From Candidatus Kryptobacter tengchongensis (lineage in GTDB: Bacteria > Bacteroidota > Ignavibacteria > Kryptoniales > Kryptoniaceae), in assembly GCA_001485605.1 (NCBI GenBank), contig FAON01000007.1:124001-188000 (forward strand): a stretch of 64,000 nucleotides of DNA, in the 5' to 3' direction. Positions within the stretch are counted from its first letter, which is position 1, and every line of letters begins with the position of its first letter. Of this stretch, positions 1-8,965 are shown in pieces. Below the pieces are notes generated by a model. It ran no database searches, was not told where the DNA came from, and saw only the letters and a program-made list of their open reading frames with translations. The translations under genes and the position numbers were made by a program.

Positions 1-1
1 G

Positions 2-91
2 GGACTGAAGATTTTAAGAATAAAAAATGAGGAATTAACAAGGCTTGAACTGGTTTTAGAAAAGATAGAAAACTTCGTAAAATCTAACTGA
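2..91 (+). CDS. C-terminal end of a probable DUF559 endonuclease-domain protein (5' partial)
   Basis: An open frame enters from the left edge and stops with TGA at 89-91, leaving 29 residues. The fragment reads G-L-K-I-L-R-I-K-N-E-E-L, then a short amphipathic helix with VLEKIENF. This resembles the end of DUF559 proteins (restriction-endonuclease-like fold, related to Vsr), where a GxxVLRxxNEEV strand is followed by a terminal helix. The call rests on this short piece only. The palindromic repeats immediately downstream are consistent with it, because DUF559 genes are often found beside such repeats (from memory of genomes, not tested here). The catalytic part lies outside the window. Confidence 0.55.
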   Translation, partial: GLKILRIKNEELTRLELVLEKIENFVKSN

Positions 92-92
92 A

Positions 93-350
93 ACTCACCC
101 TCTTTTATCTCCCCTCTCTACGAAGTAGAGAGGGGTCAGGGGGTGAGTAAAATCAAACTCACCCCTTCATCTTCCCCCTCTTTACGAAGTAGAGAGGGGG
201 TCAGGGGGTGAGTAAAGTTAAACTCACCCCTTTCACCTTCCCCCTCTCTACAAATGTAGAGAGGGGGTTAGGGGGTGAGTAAGAACACAGCAAAACTCGC
301 CCTCTTATTCCCCCTCTCTACAAATGTAGAGAGGGGGTTAGGGGGTGAGT
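93..350. repeat. Four tandem nested-palindrome repeats
   Basis: Units lie at about 93-148, 157-213, 222-280 and 295-350. Each has an outer inverted pair (ACTCACCCC at the left, GGGGTGAGT at the right, one or two changes in units 1 and 4) and an inner 11-12 bp pair (CCCCCTCTCTAC / GTAGAGAGGGGG). The inner loop is GAA in units 1-2 and AAAT in units 3-4. Spacers are 8-14 bp and AT-rich. The block fills the gap between the DUF559 remnant and the aldehyde dehydrogenase. It looks like a REP-type mobile or structural element; no open frame in it is credible. Confidence 0.93.
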
Positions 351-376
351 AAACCAAAACAAAATTCCTCAAAACT

Positions 377-2002
377 ATGTCCCTTGAAATTACATACAAA
401 GACTTGCTTTCAATCCAGCAAGCGCGAGAACTCATAGCAAAAGCAAAAGAAGCTTTCCTTGAATACAAAAATTATTCACAAGAACAAGTTGACAAAATAG
501 TTCGTGCAATGTTTGAAGCTGGATACGAAGCCTCAGAACGACTTGCAAAACTTGCTGTTGAAGAAACGGGAATTGGAAAATGGGAGGATAAAAAATTAAA
601 AAATGAATTCGCCACAAAATTTACATACGAATCAATCAAAAATTTAAAAACCGTCGGTGTTATAAATTACGACAAATCAAAGCGAGTTGTTGAAATTGCT
701 GAGCCAATGGGTGTAATATCTGCACTTATTCCAACGACAAATCCAACTTCAACCGCGATGTTTAAAGCTTTAATTTGTGCAAAGACGAGAAACGCGCTTG
801 TCGTAAGCCCACATCCAAGAGCTGTAAAATCCACCTACGAAGCAATCCAAATAATGCAAACAGCAGCTGAAAAAGCTGGGGCACCGAGAAACTTATTCCA
901 ATGTATGACAGAAGTTACAATTGAAGGAACAATGGAGCTCCTAAAACATCGGGATGTATCTTTAATCCTTGCAACCGGTAGCACTCAAATGGTCAAAATG
1001 GTCTATAGCATTGGGAAACCAGCATATGGAGTTGGGTCTGGAAATGTCCCCGCTTTCATTGAAAGGACCGCGAATATAAAAAAAGCAGTTGCAGATATAA
1101 TCTTTGGCAAAACATTTGACTATGGAACACTTTGTTCTGCTGAAAATGCCGTTGTTTGCGATTCACCGATAAGAGAACAGGTGATTTACGAATTCAAAAA
1201 ACGAGGTGCTCACTTTTGCAATCCAGATGAGAAAGAAAAACTTGAGAAAATAATTCTCACCCCCCAAGGCGGAATAAATCCAGAAATTGTCGGAAAACCA
1301 GCAGCCTACATCGCACAAAAAGCAGGTTTTTCCGTCCCCGAACAAACAACCGTGTTAATAGCTGAACTTGAAGGTGTGGGAAAACAATATCCGCTCTCCG
1401 TTGAAAAACTCTCACCAATCCTCGCCTTCTATACAGTTGACGGATGGAGAGAAGGCTGTCATAAATGTATTGAACTACTTGAATTCGGAGGGCTTGGACA
1501 CACAATGGTCATACACTCAAGCGACCCCGACATAATTACGAAATTTGCCCTTGAAAAACCCGCTTTCAGAGTCCTCGTGAATACAGTTGCTGCACTTGGA
1601 GCTGTCGGCTATACAACAGGTCTTGACCCATCAATGACACTTGGACCGGGAACACTTGGACATTCAATTATTTCGGAAAATGTCACTGCAAGACATCTAA
1701 TCCAAATAAAACGATTAGCCTATGAGCTACTCCCTCTGCACGATATTGAAGGCAACAGAATCCAAATCTCCGATGCAAAAAGATTTCATACATCTACCAC
1801 CGAAACAAAAGATATAAAAAGCATACTTGAAGAAATTGAAGAAAGAATACGATTAAAAGCTGGGAACCCACCTGTTTCAACTGGGACGAAATTAGAATCA
1901 ACCACTGATGAAAGAAAAACCAAAATCTATGGCTCTGGTATAACCGAGGAAGAAATTGAAAAAATAATCAGGGACTTTCAATCAAAATATCCCGGCAGGT
2001 GA
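377..2002 (+). CDS. CoA-acylating aldehyde dehydrogenase with C-terminal microcompartment-targeting tail
   Basis: This 541-residue enzyme belongs to the EutE/PduP-like branch of the aldehyde dehydrogenases, which turn an aldehyde, NAD and CoA into acyl-CoA. The nucleophile is Cys253 in the motif YGTLCSAEN, and the NAD-binding part has IPTTNPTSTAMFK at 118-130. The catalytic fold ends near residue 465. A polar linker then leads to an amphipathic helix, ITEEEIEKIIRDF, within residues 522-541. This matches encapsulation peptides of microcompartment enzymes, which in the PVM/GRM-type loci often sit at the C-terminus of this enzyme. Two shell pentamer genes at 18.6-19.1 kb support a microcompartment role. 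No clear ribosome-binding site precedes the ATG. The substrate is not readable from sequence. Confidence 0.9.
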   Translation: MSLEITYKDLLSIQQARELIAKAKEAFLEYKNYSQEQVDKIVRAMFEAGYEASERLAKLAVEETGIGKWEDKKLKNEFATKFTYESIKNLKTVGVINYDKSKRVVEIAEPMGVISALIPTTNPTSTAMFKALICAKTRNALVVSPHPRAVKSTYEAIQIMQTAAEKAGAPRNLFQCMTEVTIEGTMELLKHRDVSLILATGSTQMVKMVYSIGKPAYGVGSGNVPAFIERTANIKKAVADIIFGKTFDYGTLCSAENAVVCDSPIREQVIYEFKKRGAHFCNPDEKEKLEKIILTPQGGINPEIVGKPAAYIAQKAGFSVPEQTTVLIAELEGVGKQYPLSVEKLSPILAFYTVDGWREGCHKCIELLEFGGLGHTMVIHSSDPDIITKFALEKPAFRVLVNTVAALGAVGYTTGLDPSMTLGPGTLGHSIISENVTARHLIQIKRLAYELLPLHDIEGNRIQISDAKRFHTSTTETKDIKSILEEIEERIRLKAGNPPVSTGTKLESTTDERKTKIYGSGITEEEIEKIIRDFQSKYPGR

Positions 2003-2004
2003 AA

Positions 2005-2637
2005 ATGAAATACAACTCACCTGAATTAATCTTTCTTAACGGGAAAAAACTAAATCAAAAATTTTATCTTCAGCCCACGCTCAAAATTGCACGTGAACTC
2101 CTCGGTAAAATCATCGTAAGACGACTTGAAGATAAAATTTTAGCAGGAAAAATTGTTGAAACCGAAGCTTATATAGGTGAAGATGACCCAGCCTGCCACG
2201 CTTACGGTGGTATAACCCCGAGAAACAAAGTAATGTATCTTTCAGGCGGACACGCTTATGTTTATTTCACCTACGGGATGCATTATTGTTTTAATGTTGT
2301 CACTGAGAAAGAAGGTTTTCCAGCAGCTGTTTTAATTCGTGCGGTAGAACCAATTATGGGTATTGAATTGATGAAAAAATTCCGCAATACAAACGACATC
2401 AATAACTTAACAAATGGACCTGCAAAGTTCTGTCAGGCATTTCAAATTGATAAACGCCTCAATGGAGCATCTTTACTTGAAGATGAAATTTTTATAATTG
2501 AACCAACTAATACTGAAACATTTAAAATTGTAAGAACACCAAGAATCGGAATTAAACAGGGTCTTGATAAAAAATGGAGATTTTTTATACTTGGAAATCC
2601 ATTCGTCTCAAAAACAAAGCCAACCCCTAAGCCTTAA
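2005..2637 (+). CDS. mpg: AAG/MPG-family 3-methyladenine DNA glycosylase
   Basis: About 210 residues, the usual size for bacterial members of this family, which flip out and excise alkylated or deaminated purines. The catalytic glutamate lies in VETEAYIGEDDPACHAYGG (residues 51-69) and the typical YVYFTYGMHYCFNVV stretch follows at 85-99. I chose ATG at 2005 because CAGGTG sits just upstream. A GTG at 1999, overlapping the stop of the preceding gene, would add two residues. The gene is probably cotranscribed with the aldehyde dehydrogenase, though the two functions are unrelated. Confidence 0.93.
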   Translation: MKYNSPELIFLNGKKLNQKFYLQPTLKIARELLGKIIVRRLEDKILAGKIVETEAYIGEDDPACHAYGGITPRNKVMYLSGGHAYVYFTYGMHYCFNVVTEKEGFPAAVLIRAVEPIMGIELMKKFRNTNDINNLTNGPAKFCQAFQIDKRLNGASLLEDEIFIIEPTNTETFKIVRTPRIGIKQGLDKKWRFFILGNPFVSKTKPTPKP

Positions 2638-2667
2638 AAATTTAAAAATAAAACCACATTTAAAAGT

Positions 2668-3243
2668 ATGCCTAATAAAGTCTTACTTGAAACAAGATTT
2701 AACAATAAAACAATCCGAATTGTTCATGGCGACATAACAGAAGAAAATGTTGATGCAATCGTAAATGCAGCAAATGAATATCTCAAACACGGTGGTGGCG
2801 TTGCAGGTGCAATTGTTAGGAAAGGTGGATATGTAATACAAGAAGAAAGCGATAAAATTGGCTATGTCCCAACTGGAAGTGCAGCTATCACTGGTGCCGG
2901 GAAATTGCCAGCCAAATTTGTAATCCACGCAGTTGGACCTGTATGGAAAGACGGAAAAAGCGGTGAAGATGAAAAACTTGAAAGCGCTGTTTTTTCAAGT
3001 TTGAAAATAGCCGATGAAAAGAAGTTGAAATCTATCTCCTTTCCTGCAATAAGTGCTGGGATATTTGGCTTCCCAAAAGAAAGATGCGCTAAAATTTTGA
3101 TTGAAACAGCCGTGAAATTTCTTGAACAAAATCCTAACACGACAATTGAAGAAATAAGATTCTGCCTTTTTGACGAACCAACTTTAAACGCGTTTGTAAA
3201 TGAATTCAGCGCCCGATTCCCCGAATCCAAAAAACTTACTTGA
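2668..3243 (+). CDS. Macro-domain protein (O-acetyl-ADP-ribose deacetylase / ADP-ribosyl hydrolase type)
   Basis: A 191-residue protein made almost entirely of one macro domain, which binds ADP-ribose and commonly hydrolyses O-acetyl-ADP-ribose or ADP-ribosyl adducts. Diagnostic stretches are [18 protein letters not shown] (about 32-49) and [13 protein letters not shown] (about 124-136). It lies 30 bp after the DNA glycosylase on the same strand, which hints at base-damage or ADP-ribosylation repair. That is inference from position only. No signal peptide or extra domain is visible. Confidence 0.93.
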   Translation: MPNKVLLETRFNNKTIRIVHGDITEENVDAIVNAANEYLKHGGGVAGAIVRKGGYVIQEESDKIGYVPTGSAAITGAGKLPAKFVIHAVGPVWKDGKSGEDEKLESAVFSSLKIADEKKLKSISFPAISAGIFGFPKERCAKILIETAVKFLEQNPNTTIEEIRFCLFDEPTLNAFVNEFSARFPESKKLT

Positions 3244-3265
3244 AAACAAATCTTAAAACAAAACC

Positions 3266-4267
3266 ATGAAAAAAGATTACACAATACTTGTGACAAGACA
3301 GATACCGGAGGCGGGGCTTGAAATCCTTAAGAAAAATTTCAAAAATGTGATTGTAAATACAAAGAACAGAAACCTAACACACAATGAACTAATCAAAAAA
3401 GTCAAAGGTGTTGACGCGATTTTATGTCTTTTGAGCGATAAAATAGATTCAGAGGTGATCTCAAATATGGACAGATGCAAAGTAATATCAAATTACGCAG
3501 TTGGTTTCAATAATATTGATATTGACGAAGCAACAAAACACGGAATTATAGTCACGAATACCCCTGGGGTTTTAACAGATGCAACAGCAGATTTAACTTG
3601 GGCATTGATACTTGCAGTGACGCGGAGAATAGTTGAAGCAGATAAATTTCTGAGAAAAGGGAAATTTAAAGGTTGGGCACCTACGCTTTTGCTTGGGACT
3701 GAACTTGCTGGAAAAACACTTGGAATAATTGGAGCTGGCAGAATTGGAACAGCAGTCGGTTTAAGAGCGAAAGGATTTAAAATGAAAGTTTTATACTTTA
3801 ACACAAACAGAAACGAAACACTTGAAGAGGAAGTTGGTGCCAAAAAAGTTTCGTTTGAAACACTTCTCAAAAATTCAGATATAATCACAATTCATGTTCC
3901 GTTAACTCCAAAAACTAAACATTTAATTGGAGAAAAAGAGATAAAACTAATGAAAAAAACAGCTTACCTAATAAACACATCCCGAGGTGAGGTTATTGAT
4001 GAAAAAGCATTGATACAGGCACTTAAAAGTGGAAGAATTGCTGGAGCTGGACTTGATGTTTTTGAGCAAGAACCTTTTGTTCCAAAAGAATTAATTGAAC
4101 TTGACAATGTTGTTTTAACCCCTCATATAGGAAGCGCAACCGTTGAAGCGAGAACGAAAATGGCGATCATGGCTGCCGAAAGCATAGTCAAAGTTTTATC
4201 AGGAAAAATTCCAGCAAATGTTGTTAACTCAGAAGTTTTAAAAGTTATCAAACTTAAAACCTGCTAA
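3266..4267 (+). CDS. D-isomer-specific 2-hydroxyacid dehydrogenase (glyoxylate/hydroxypyruvate reductase-like)
   Basis: 333 residues. The nucleotide-binding motif GAGRIG is at 156-161, followed by NTNRNE after the second strand, where the arginine would suit NADPH. The catalytic triad is Arg240 (NTSRGEVID), Glu269 (VFEQEP) and His287 (TPHIGSAT). The length fits glyoxylate/hydroxypyruvate reductases; there is no ACT domain as in many phosphoglycerate dehydrogenases. It lies between the macro-domain gene and aconitase and may process 2-hydroxyacids linked to the aldehyde pathway, but its substrate is undetermined. The start ATG has an A-rich leader ending in CC and no clear ribosome-binding site. 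Confidence 0.9.
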   Translation: MKKDYTILVTRQIPEAGLEILKKNFKNVIVNTKNRNLTHNELIKKVKGVDAILCLLSDKIDSEVISNMDRCKVISNYAVGFNNIDIDEATKHGIIVTNTPGVLTDATADLTWALILAVTRRIVEADKFLRKGKFKGWAPTLLLGTELAGKTLGIIGAGRIGTAVGLRAKGFKMKVLYFNTNRNETLEEEVGAKKVSFETLLKNSDIITIHVPLTPKTKHLIGEKEIKLMKKTAYLINTSRGEVIDEKALIQALKSGRIAGAGLDVFEQEPFVPKELIELDNVVLTPHIGSATVEARTKMAIMAAESIVKVLSGKIPANVVNSEVLKVIKLKTC

Positions 4268-4327
4268 TTTGAAATTTTCTTCCTTTTGTTTAACTTAAAG
4301 TAGAAAAACAAAAAAATTAAAATAACC

Positions 4328-7009
4328 ATGCTCAATGCACATCCCTTCAAAGATGCAATTTCAACAATTAGCGTAGGCAGAAAAAAACTTAAAATCTTCA
4401 AACTTGCCTGGCTTGAAGACCAAGGACTCACAAACATATCAAAATTACCCTACTCAATAAGAGTTCTCGTTGAAAATATCCTCCGAAATTGCGATAATTA
4501 CTTAGTAACAGAAGATGATGTAAAATCCATTGCATCATGGCAACCTAAGCCACCGCTGCGTGAGATCCCATACATGCCAGCAAGAGTATTGCTTCAAGAT
4601 TTCACAGGTGTTCCTTGCGTAGTTGACCTCGCATCAATGCGCGATGCTGTCAAACGACTCGGCAAAGACCCCAAAATTATAAACCCACTCAAACCTGTTG
4701 ACCTTGTAATTGATCACTCCGTCCAGGTTGATTATTTCGGAACATCCTATGCATTTGACTGGAATGTTAAGCGTGAATTTGAACTTAACAAAGAAAGATA
4801 TGTTCTTTTGAAGTGGGCTCAAAATTCATTTAAAAATTTCAGAGTGGTCCCTCCTGGAACAGGCATAATCCACCAGGTAAATCTTGAATATCTATCAAAA
4901 GTTGTCCAAGTAGAAAATGGATTTGCTTTTCCTGATACGCTTGTCGGCACCGACTCACATACGACGATGATAAATGGAATCGGAGTTCTCGGCTGGGGAG
5001 TTGGAGGTATTGAAGCAGAAGCTGTTATGCTCGGGCAACCTTACTATATCACAATCCCAGAAGTCATCGGTGTTAAATTAACAGGCGAATTACCCGAAGG
5101 AGCAACCGCAACCGACCTCGTTTTGACAGTTACAAATATCCTTCGCAAAAAAGGAGTAGTTGAAAAATTTGTTGAATTTTTCGGACCAGGCGTTTCAAAA
5201 CTTCCCATCGCAGACCGTGCAACCATCGCAAATATGGCCCCTGAATACGGAGCAACATGCGGATTCTTCCCAATAGATGAAGAGACAATTAATTATCTGA
5301 AGTTAACAGGAAGAGAAAACATCGCTAAAATAGTTGAAACTTACGCAAAAGAACAAGGGCTCTTTAGATATGACGATTCCCCATTCCCCGAGTATACTGA
5401 TATTGTAGAAATTGATTTAAGCCAAATTGAACCAACCCTGGCTGGTCCAAGTCGACCCCAGGATAAAGTTTTACTCCGCGAGATAAAATCCCAATTTGAA
5501 AAGATCTTAAAAGAAAACTACAAAGTTAACGAAGAACCTAAAAAAACAGTTGAAATCCTATATCGCGGTCAAAAAAACGAATTGACTCACGGATCAGTTG
5601 TAATAGCTGCAATTACATCCTGCACTAATACATCAAACCCGACTGTTCTGATTGGCGCTGGAATTCTTGCTAAAAAAGCAGTTGAAAAAGGCTTAACAAC
5701 AAAACCTTATGTCAAGACAAGCTTAGCCCCTGGTTCAAGGGTTGTAACGGAATACCTCCAGCAATCCGGACTTATGCCATATCTTGAAGCCCTTGGGTTT
5801 CATCTTGTCGGATATGGATGCACCACATGCATCGGAAATAGTGGACCTCTTCCAGAACCCGTATCAAAGGCAATTACAGAAAATAACCTCGTTGTATGTG
5901 CTATATTAAGCGGTAACAGAAATTTTGAAGCTCGCGTCCATCCGCTCGTAAAAGCAAATTACCTCGCTTCACCTATACTTGTCGTAGCTTACGCCTTGGC
6001 AGGAAAAATTAACATTGATTTCAATACAGAACCCATTGGCTATGATCCGAACGGAAATCCAGTGTATCTTAAAGACATTTGGCCTACTCAAAACGAGATC
6101 AAAGAAACCATAAATAAAGTTCTTAACTCAAAACTTTTCAAGAAAAAATACGCTGATGTTTTTGAAGGAAACGAATATTGGAAAGAAATTCCAATTACAG
6201 AGGGAGAACTTTTTGATTGGGATCCAAATTCAACTTATATTCAAAACCCGCCATTTTTTGAAAACTTAACACTTGAACCAGAGCCACCAAAAGATATAAC
6301 CAATGCATATTGTCTTGGGGTCTTCGGCGACTCCATTACAACAGACCATATTTCCCCTGCTGGCTCAATTTCAGAAAATAGTCCCGCGGGAAAATATCTA
6401 ATTGAACGAGGCGTTCCAAAATCCGAATTCAATACATTTGGCGCAAGAAGAGGTGCACATGAAGTCATGATACGAGGAACTTTTGGAAATGTAAGACTTA
6501 AAAATTTACTGCTCCCTGGCGTTGAAGGTGGCTGGACAATTCACATCCCCACAGGTGAGAAAATGTCCATTTACGATGCTGCAATGCGTTATAAGCAAGA
6601 AAACCGCCCACTTATAATAATTGCTGGAAAAGAATATGGCACAGGTAGCTCACGCGACTGGGCTGCTAAAGGAACTTATTTACTTGGAGTAAAAGCTGTA
6701 ATTGCAGAAAGCTTTGAAAGAATTCATAGAAGTAACCTCGTCGGAATGGGGGTTCTGCCTCTTCAATTTAAAGAGGGTGAAAACCGAGAAACCCTTGGCT
6801 TAACTGGCTTTGAAGAATATACAATAGAAGGAATCGCTGAAAACCTCTACCCTCAAAAAACTTTGAAGGTAACTGCCAAATCAAATGATGGTTCTATAAA
6901 AACTTTTGAAGTGATCGCCCGCCTTGATACACCAGTTGAGGTTGAATACTATGTAAACGGTGGGATAATGCAAACCGTCCTGCGCAAACTCCTTAAAAAT
7001 TCTAAATAA
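4328..7009 (+). CDS. acnA: Aconitate hydratase, AcnA type
   Basis: This 893-residue TCA-cycle enzyme interconverts citrate and isocitrate. Its length and domain order match the AcnA/IRP1 branch. Cluster-ligand cysteines occur in TSCTNTSNP (about residue 435) and [10 protein letters not shown] (about 500). Substrate-binding stretches include [15 protein letters not shown], and [17 protein letters not shown] lies in the swivelling C-terminal domain. A hairpin follows the stop at 7015-7042. No other TCA-cycle enzyme is adjacent. Confidence 0.97.
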   Translation: MLNAHPFKDAISTISVGRKKLKIFKLAWLEDQGLTNISKLPYSIRVLVENILRNCDNYLVTEDDVKSIASWQPKPPLREIPYMPARVLLQDFTGVPCVVDLASMRDAVKRLGKDPKIINPLKPVDLVIDHSVQVDYFGTSYAFDWNVKREFELNKERYVLLKWAQNSFKNFRVVPPGTGIIHQVNLEYLSKVVQVENGFAFPDTLVGTDSHTTMINGIGVLGWGVGGIEAEAVMLGQPYYITIPEVIGVKLTGELPEGATATDLVLTVTNILRKKGVVEKFVEFFGPGVSKLPIADRATIANMAPEYGATCGFFPIDEETINYLKLTGRENIAKIVETYAKEQGLFRYDDSPFPEYTDIVEIDLSQIEPTLAGPSRPQDKVLLREIKSQFEKILKENYKVNEEPKKTVEILYRGQKNELTHGSVVIAAITSCTNTSNPTVLIGAGILAKKAVEKGLTTKPYVKTSLAPGSRVVTEYLQQSGLMPYLEALGFHLVGYGCTTCIGNSGPLPEPVSKAITENNLVVCAILSGNRNFEARVHPLVKANYLASPILVVAYALAGKINIDFNTEPIGYDPNGNPVYLKDIWPTQNEIKETINKVLNSKLFKKKYADVFEGNEYWKEIPITEGELFDWDPNSTYIQNPPFFENLTLEPEPPKDITNAYCLGVFGDSITTDHISPAGSISENSPAGKYLIERGVPKSEFNTFGARRGAHEVMIRGTFGNVRLKNLLLPGVEGGWTIHIPTGEKMSIYDAAMRYKQENRPLIIIAGKEYGTGSSRDWAAKGTYLLGVKAVIAESFERIHRSNLVGMGVLPLQFKEGENRETLGLTGFEEYTIEGIAENLYPQKTLKVTAKSNDGSIKTFEVIARLDTPVEVEYYVNGGIMQTVLRKLLKNSK

Positions 7010-7014
7010 ATTAA

Positions 7015-7042
7015 AAAGCGGGGCATTTTAAAGCCCCGCTTT
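7015..7042 (+). terminator. Hairpin after acnA
   Basis: A 10-bp perfect stem, AAAGCGGGGC / GCCCCGCTTT, with an 8-nt loop begins 6 bases after the acnA stop codon. The U-run is short (TTT then AAAA), so termination may be partial. It separates acnA from the promoter of the next gene. Confidence 0.7.
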
Positions 7043-7074
7043 AAAATGATTAATAAATTCTAATCTCACAAAAC

Positions 7075-7103
7075 TTGACAAATTGATTTTAAAAGTGTAT
7101 ATT
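7075..7103 (+). promoter_or_regulatory. Sigma-70-type promoter of the rubrerythrin cluster
   Basis: A perfect -35 TTGACA (7075-7080), a 17-bp spacer, and -10 TATATT (7098-7103, one mismatch). Transcription would start near 7110, giving a leader of about 50 nt before ATG 7159. The AAGGAG ribosome site is at 7145-7150, 8 bases from the start. This is one of the best promoters in the window. Confidence 0.75.
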
Positions 7104-7111
7104 ATAAGTGC

Positions 7112-7132
7112 AAATAGTAATCGTTATTATTT
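7112..7132. promoter_or_regulatory. PerR/Fur-like operator over the transcription start
   Basis: The 19-bp core reads AATAGTAAT-C-GTTATTATT, an imperfect inverted repeat (7 of 9 pairs match) close in sequence and spacing to PerR/Fur boxes (TTATAATnATTATAA type). It lies immediately after the -10, so bound repressor would block initiation. The cluster's last gene encodes a PerR-type protein. Binding is inferred, not shown. Confidence 0.6.
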
Positions 7133-7158
7133 AAAAACAAAAATAAGGAGTTAAAGCC

Positions 7159-7596
7159 ATGGCAAAGTCACTTGCAGGAACAAAAACGCTTGAAAATCTC
7201 AAGCATGGTTTCGCTGGAGAATCTCAAGCAAATCGTCGTTATCTGTATTTTGCCCGCCAAGCTGATATTGAGGGTTATCCGGATATAGCGGGCGTTTTCA
7301 GAGATACCGCCGAGGGTGAAACAGGGCATGCTTTTGGGCATTTTGATTTCTTAAGGCAGTATGGAGCTGGTGACCCTGTCACAGGTGAACCCGTTGGAGA
7401 CACTGTTGCAAATCTTAAATCTGCAATTGCTGGTGAAACTTACGAATATACCGAAATGTATCCTGGATTTGCGAAAACAGCTCGGGAAGAGGGATTTGAC
7501 GATATCGCCGAATGGTTTGAGACCCTTGCTCGTGCTGAAAAATCTCATGCAACAAGATTCCAAAAGGCTCTTGAGAGCTTGACGGGAAGTAAATAA
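7159..7596 (+). CDS. rbr: Rubrerythrin, short form without rubredoxin domain
   Basis: This 145-residue four-helix diiron protein reduces hydrogen peroxide in anaerobes and microaerophiles. Expected ligands are present: Glu21, Glu54 with His57 (EGETGH), Glu93 ([12 protein letters not shown]), and Glu127 with His130 (RAEKSH). The C-terminal rubredoxin iron site of classical rubrerythrin is missing, so electrons must come from another protein, perhaps the iron-sulfur oxidoreductase encoded next. It has the strongest promoter and ribosome site of the cluster, plus its own terminator, which suggests high expression under peroxide control. Confidence 0.96.
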   Translation: MAKSLAGTKTLENLKHGFAGESQANRRYLYFARQADIEGYPDIAGVFRDTAEGETGHAFGHFDFLRQYGAGDPVTGEPVGDTVANLKSAIAGETYEYTEMYPGFAKTAREEGFDDIAEWFETLARAEKSHATRFQKALESLTGSK

Positions 7597-7607
7597 TTTT
7601 TAAGCAA

Positions 7608-7635
7608 CGGGGCTTCCCGAGGCCCCGGTTTTTTA
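7608..7635 (+). terminator. Intrinsic terminator after rubrerythrin
   Basis: Stem CGGGGC / GCCCCG (7608-7613 with 7622-7627) with an 8-nt loop, followed by a T-rich run. It lies between the rubrerythrin gene and the next gene of the same cluster, so downstream genes may depend on read-through. Confidence 0.8.
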
Positions 7636-7666
7636 TTTTAAAAAAACAAAAATTAAGGTTAAGCAC

Positions 7667-8944
7667 ATGGTCTTTGATTTAAAAGACCCCAAATTTTGGG
7701 ATGAAGAAGCCCTTTTTAAAGAAATGTATCGCATTTTTGACATTTGCAATGGCTGTCGCCTCTGTTATAACCTTTGTCCATCATTTGAGTTTTTATTTAA
7801 GAAAATTGACGAAACAGACAATTTAAACGATTTAACAAAACAAGATTATTATAAAGTTGTTGAACTTTGTTATGATTGTAAGCTTTGCTTCCCGAAATGT
7901 CCCTATACCCCACCCCATCACTATGAGCTTGATTTTCCAAGGTTGATGTTAAGAGCAAAGGCGGTAAAAGCCAAAAAAGAAGGAATCCCGCTCCGCGATA
8001 AAATCCTGGGTCAAGCTGATTTAATTGGAAAAATTGGAAGTAAATTTGCGAGTTTAATTAATCTTGCAAATCGTTTGAAATTAAGCAGAGTTTTAATGGA
8101 AAAAACAATAGGAATTCACAGAGAAAGAAACTTACCTGAATATCACAGCGAGACATTTGAAAAATGGTTTAAAAGATATTCAAAGCAAAACGGAAAAAAA
8201 GAAGGTAAAGCCGGGAGAGTCGTTTTATTTTATACCTGCACCGTTAATTACAATGAACCAGAACTTGGGAAAGCAATTTTAAAAGTTCTTGAACATAACG
8301 AAGTTGAAGTTGTCATCCCGGAACAAAAATGTTGTGGAATGCCATTTCTTGATGGTGGAGACATTGATTCAGCAGTTAAAAATGCAAAATTTAATGTCAA
8401 ATCCCTTATCAACTATGTAAAGCAAGGCTATGACATTGTAATACCAGCACCTACTTGCGGTTATATGTTTAAACAAGAATATACTATGCTTCTCCCCGAC
8501 GATGAAGATGCGAAATTAATTTCTCAACATACTTATGATATTTCAGAATATCTGATGAAGCTACATAAGGAAGGGAAACTTAAAACCGACTTTAAATATC
8601 CACAGGGTAAAATCATCTATCATCTCCCCTGTCATCTCAAAGCTCAAAATATCGGTTATAAGTCAAGAGATTTGCTTGAATTAATACCAGGGACTGAGGT
8701 TGAAATGATTCAACGTTGTTCAGGGCACGATGGAACATGGAGCATGAAGAAAGAATTTTTTGAAATGTCAATGAAAGTTGGAAAACCAATCTTTGATAAA
8801 ATAAATCAAAATGGTGAATCGGATAAAATTGTTGTTTCCTCAGATTGCACACTTGCTCAATTGCAAATTCAAAAAGGAACTGGCAAAAAAGGGTTACACC
8901 CAATTCAAATACTTTATAACGCATACGGTTTAAACGAAAAATAA
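7667..8944 (+). CDS. CCG-domain iron-sulfur oxidoreductase (GlpC/HdrD-like)
   Basis: A 425-residue cytosolic protein. The N-terminus has two [4Fe-4S] motifs, Cys27-30-33-37 (CNGCRLCYNLCP) and Cys68-71-74-78 (CYDCKLCFPKCP). Two CCG-type cysteine-rich domains follow, one with QKCCGMPF and one with LPCHLKAQ and RCSGHDGTW. In heterodisulfide reductases and GlpC such domains hold an unusual cluster and pass electrons. Relatives of this protein are commonly found next to rubrerythrin and DUF3501, as here, and a role as electron donor to rubrerythrin is a reasonable inference. It is not glycerol-3-phosphate dehydrogenase subunit C in context, since no glpA/B is near. Confidence 0.88.
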   Translation: MVFDLKDPKFWDEEALFKEMYRIFDICNGCRLCYNLCPSFEFLFKKIDETDNLNDLTKQDYYKVVELCYDCKLCFPKCPYTPPHHYELDFPRLMLRAKAVKAKKEGIPLRDKILGQADLIGKIGSKFASLINLANRLKLSRVLMEKTIGIHRERNLPEYHSETFEKWFKRYSKQNGKKEGKAGRVVLFYTCTVNYNEPELGKAILKVLEHNEVEVVIPEQKCCGMPFLDGGDIDSAVKNAKFNVKSLINYVKQGYDIVIPAPTCGYMFKQEYTMLLPDDEDAKLISQHTYDISEYLMKLHKEGKLKTDFKYPQGKIIYHLPCHLKAQNIGYKSRDLLELIPGTEVEMIQRCSGHDGTWSMKKEFFEMSMKVGKPIFDKINQNGESDKIVVSSDCTLAQLQIQKGTGKKGLHPIQILYNAYGLNEK

Positions 8945-8965
8945 AAACAAACAAAAAAGAAAGCC

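Noticed and set aside
93-350. CRISPR array
   Set aside because: Repeat units are long nested palindromes separated by only 8-14 bp; there are no spacer-length unique segments and no cas genes nearby.
268-468. Minus-strand open frame across the last repeats and the start of the aldehyde dehydrogenase gene
   Set aside because: It is made of repeat sequence and antisense coding sequence with no family resemblance.
2862-3296. 144-codon minus-strand frame across the macro-domain gene
   Set aside because: Antisense shadow with no independent start signal.
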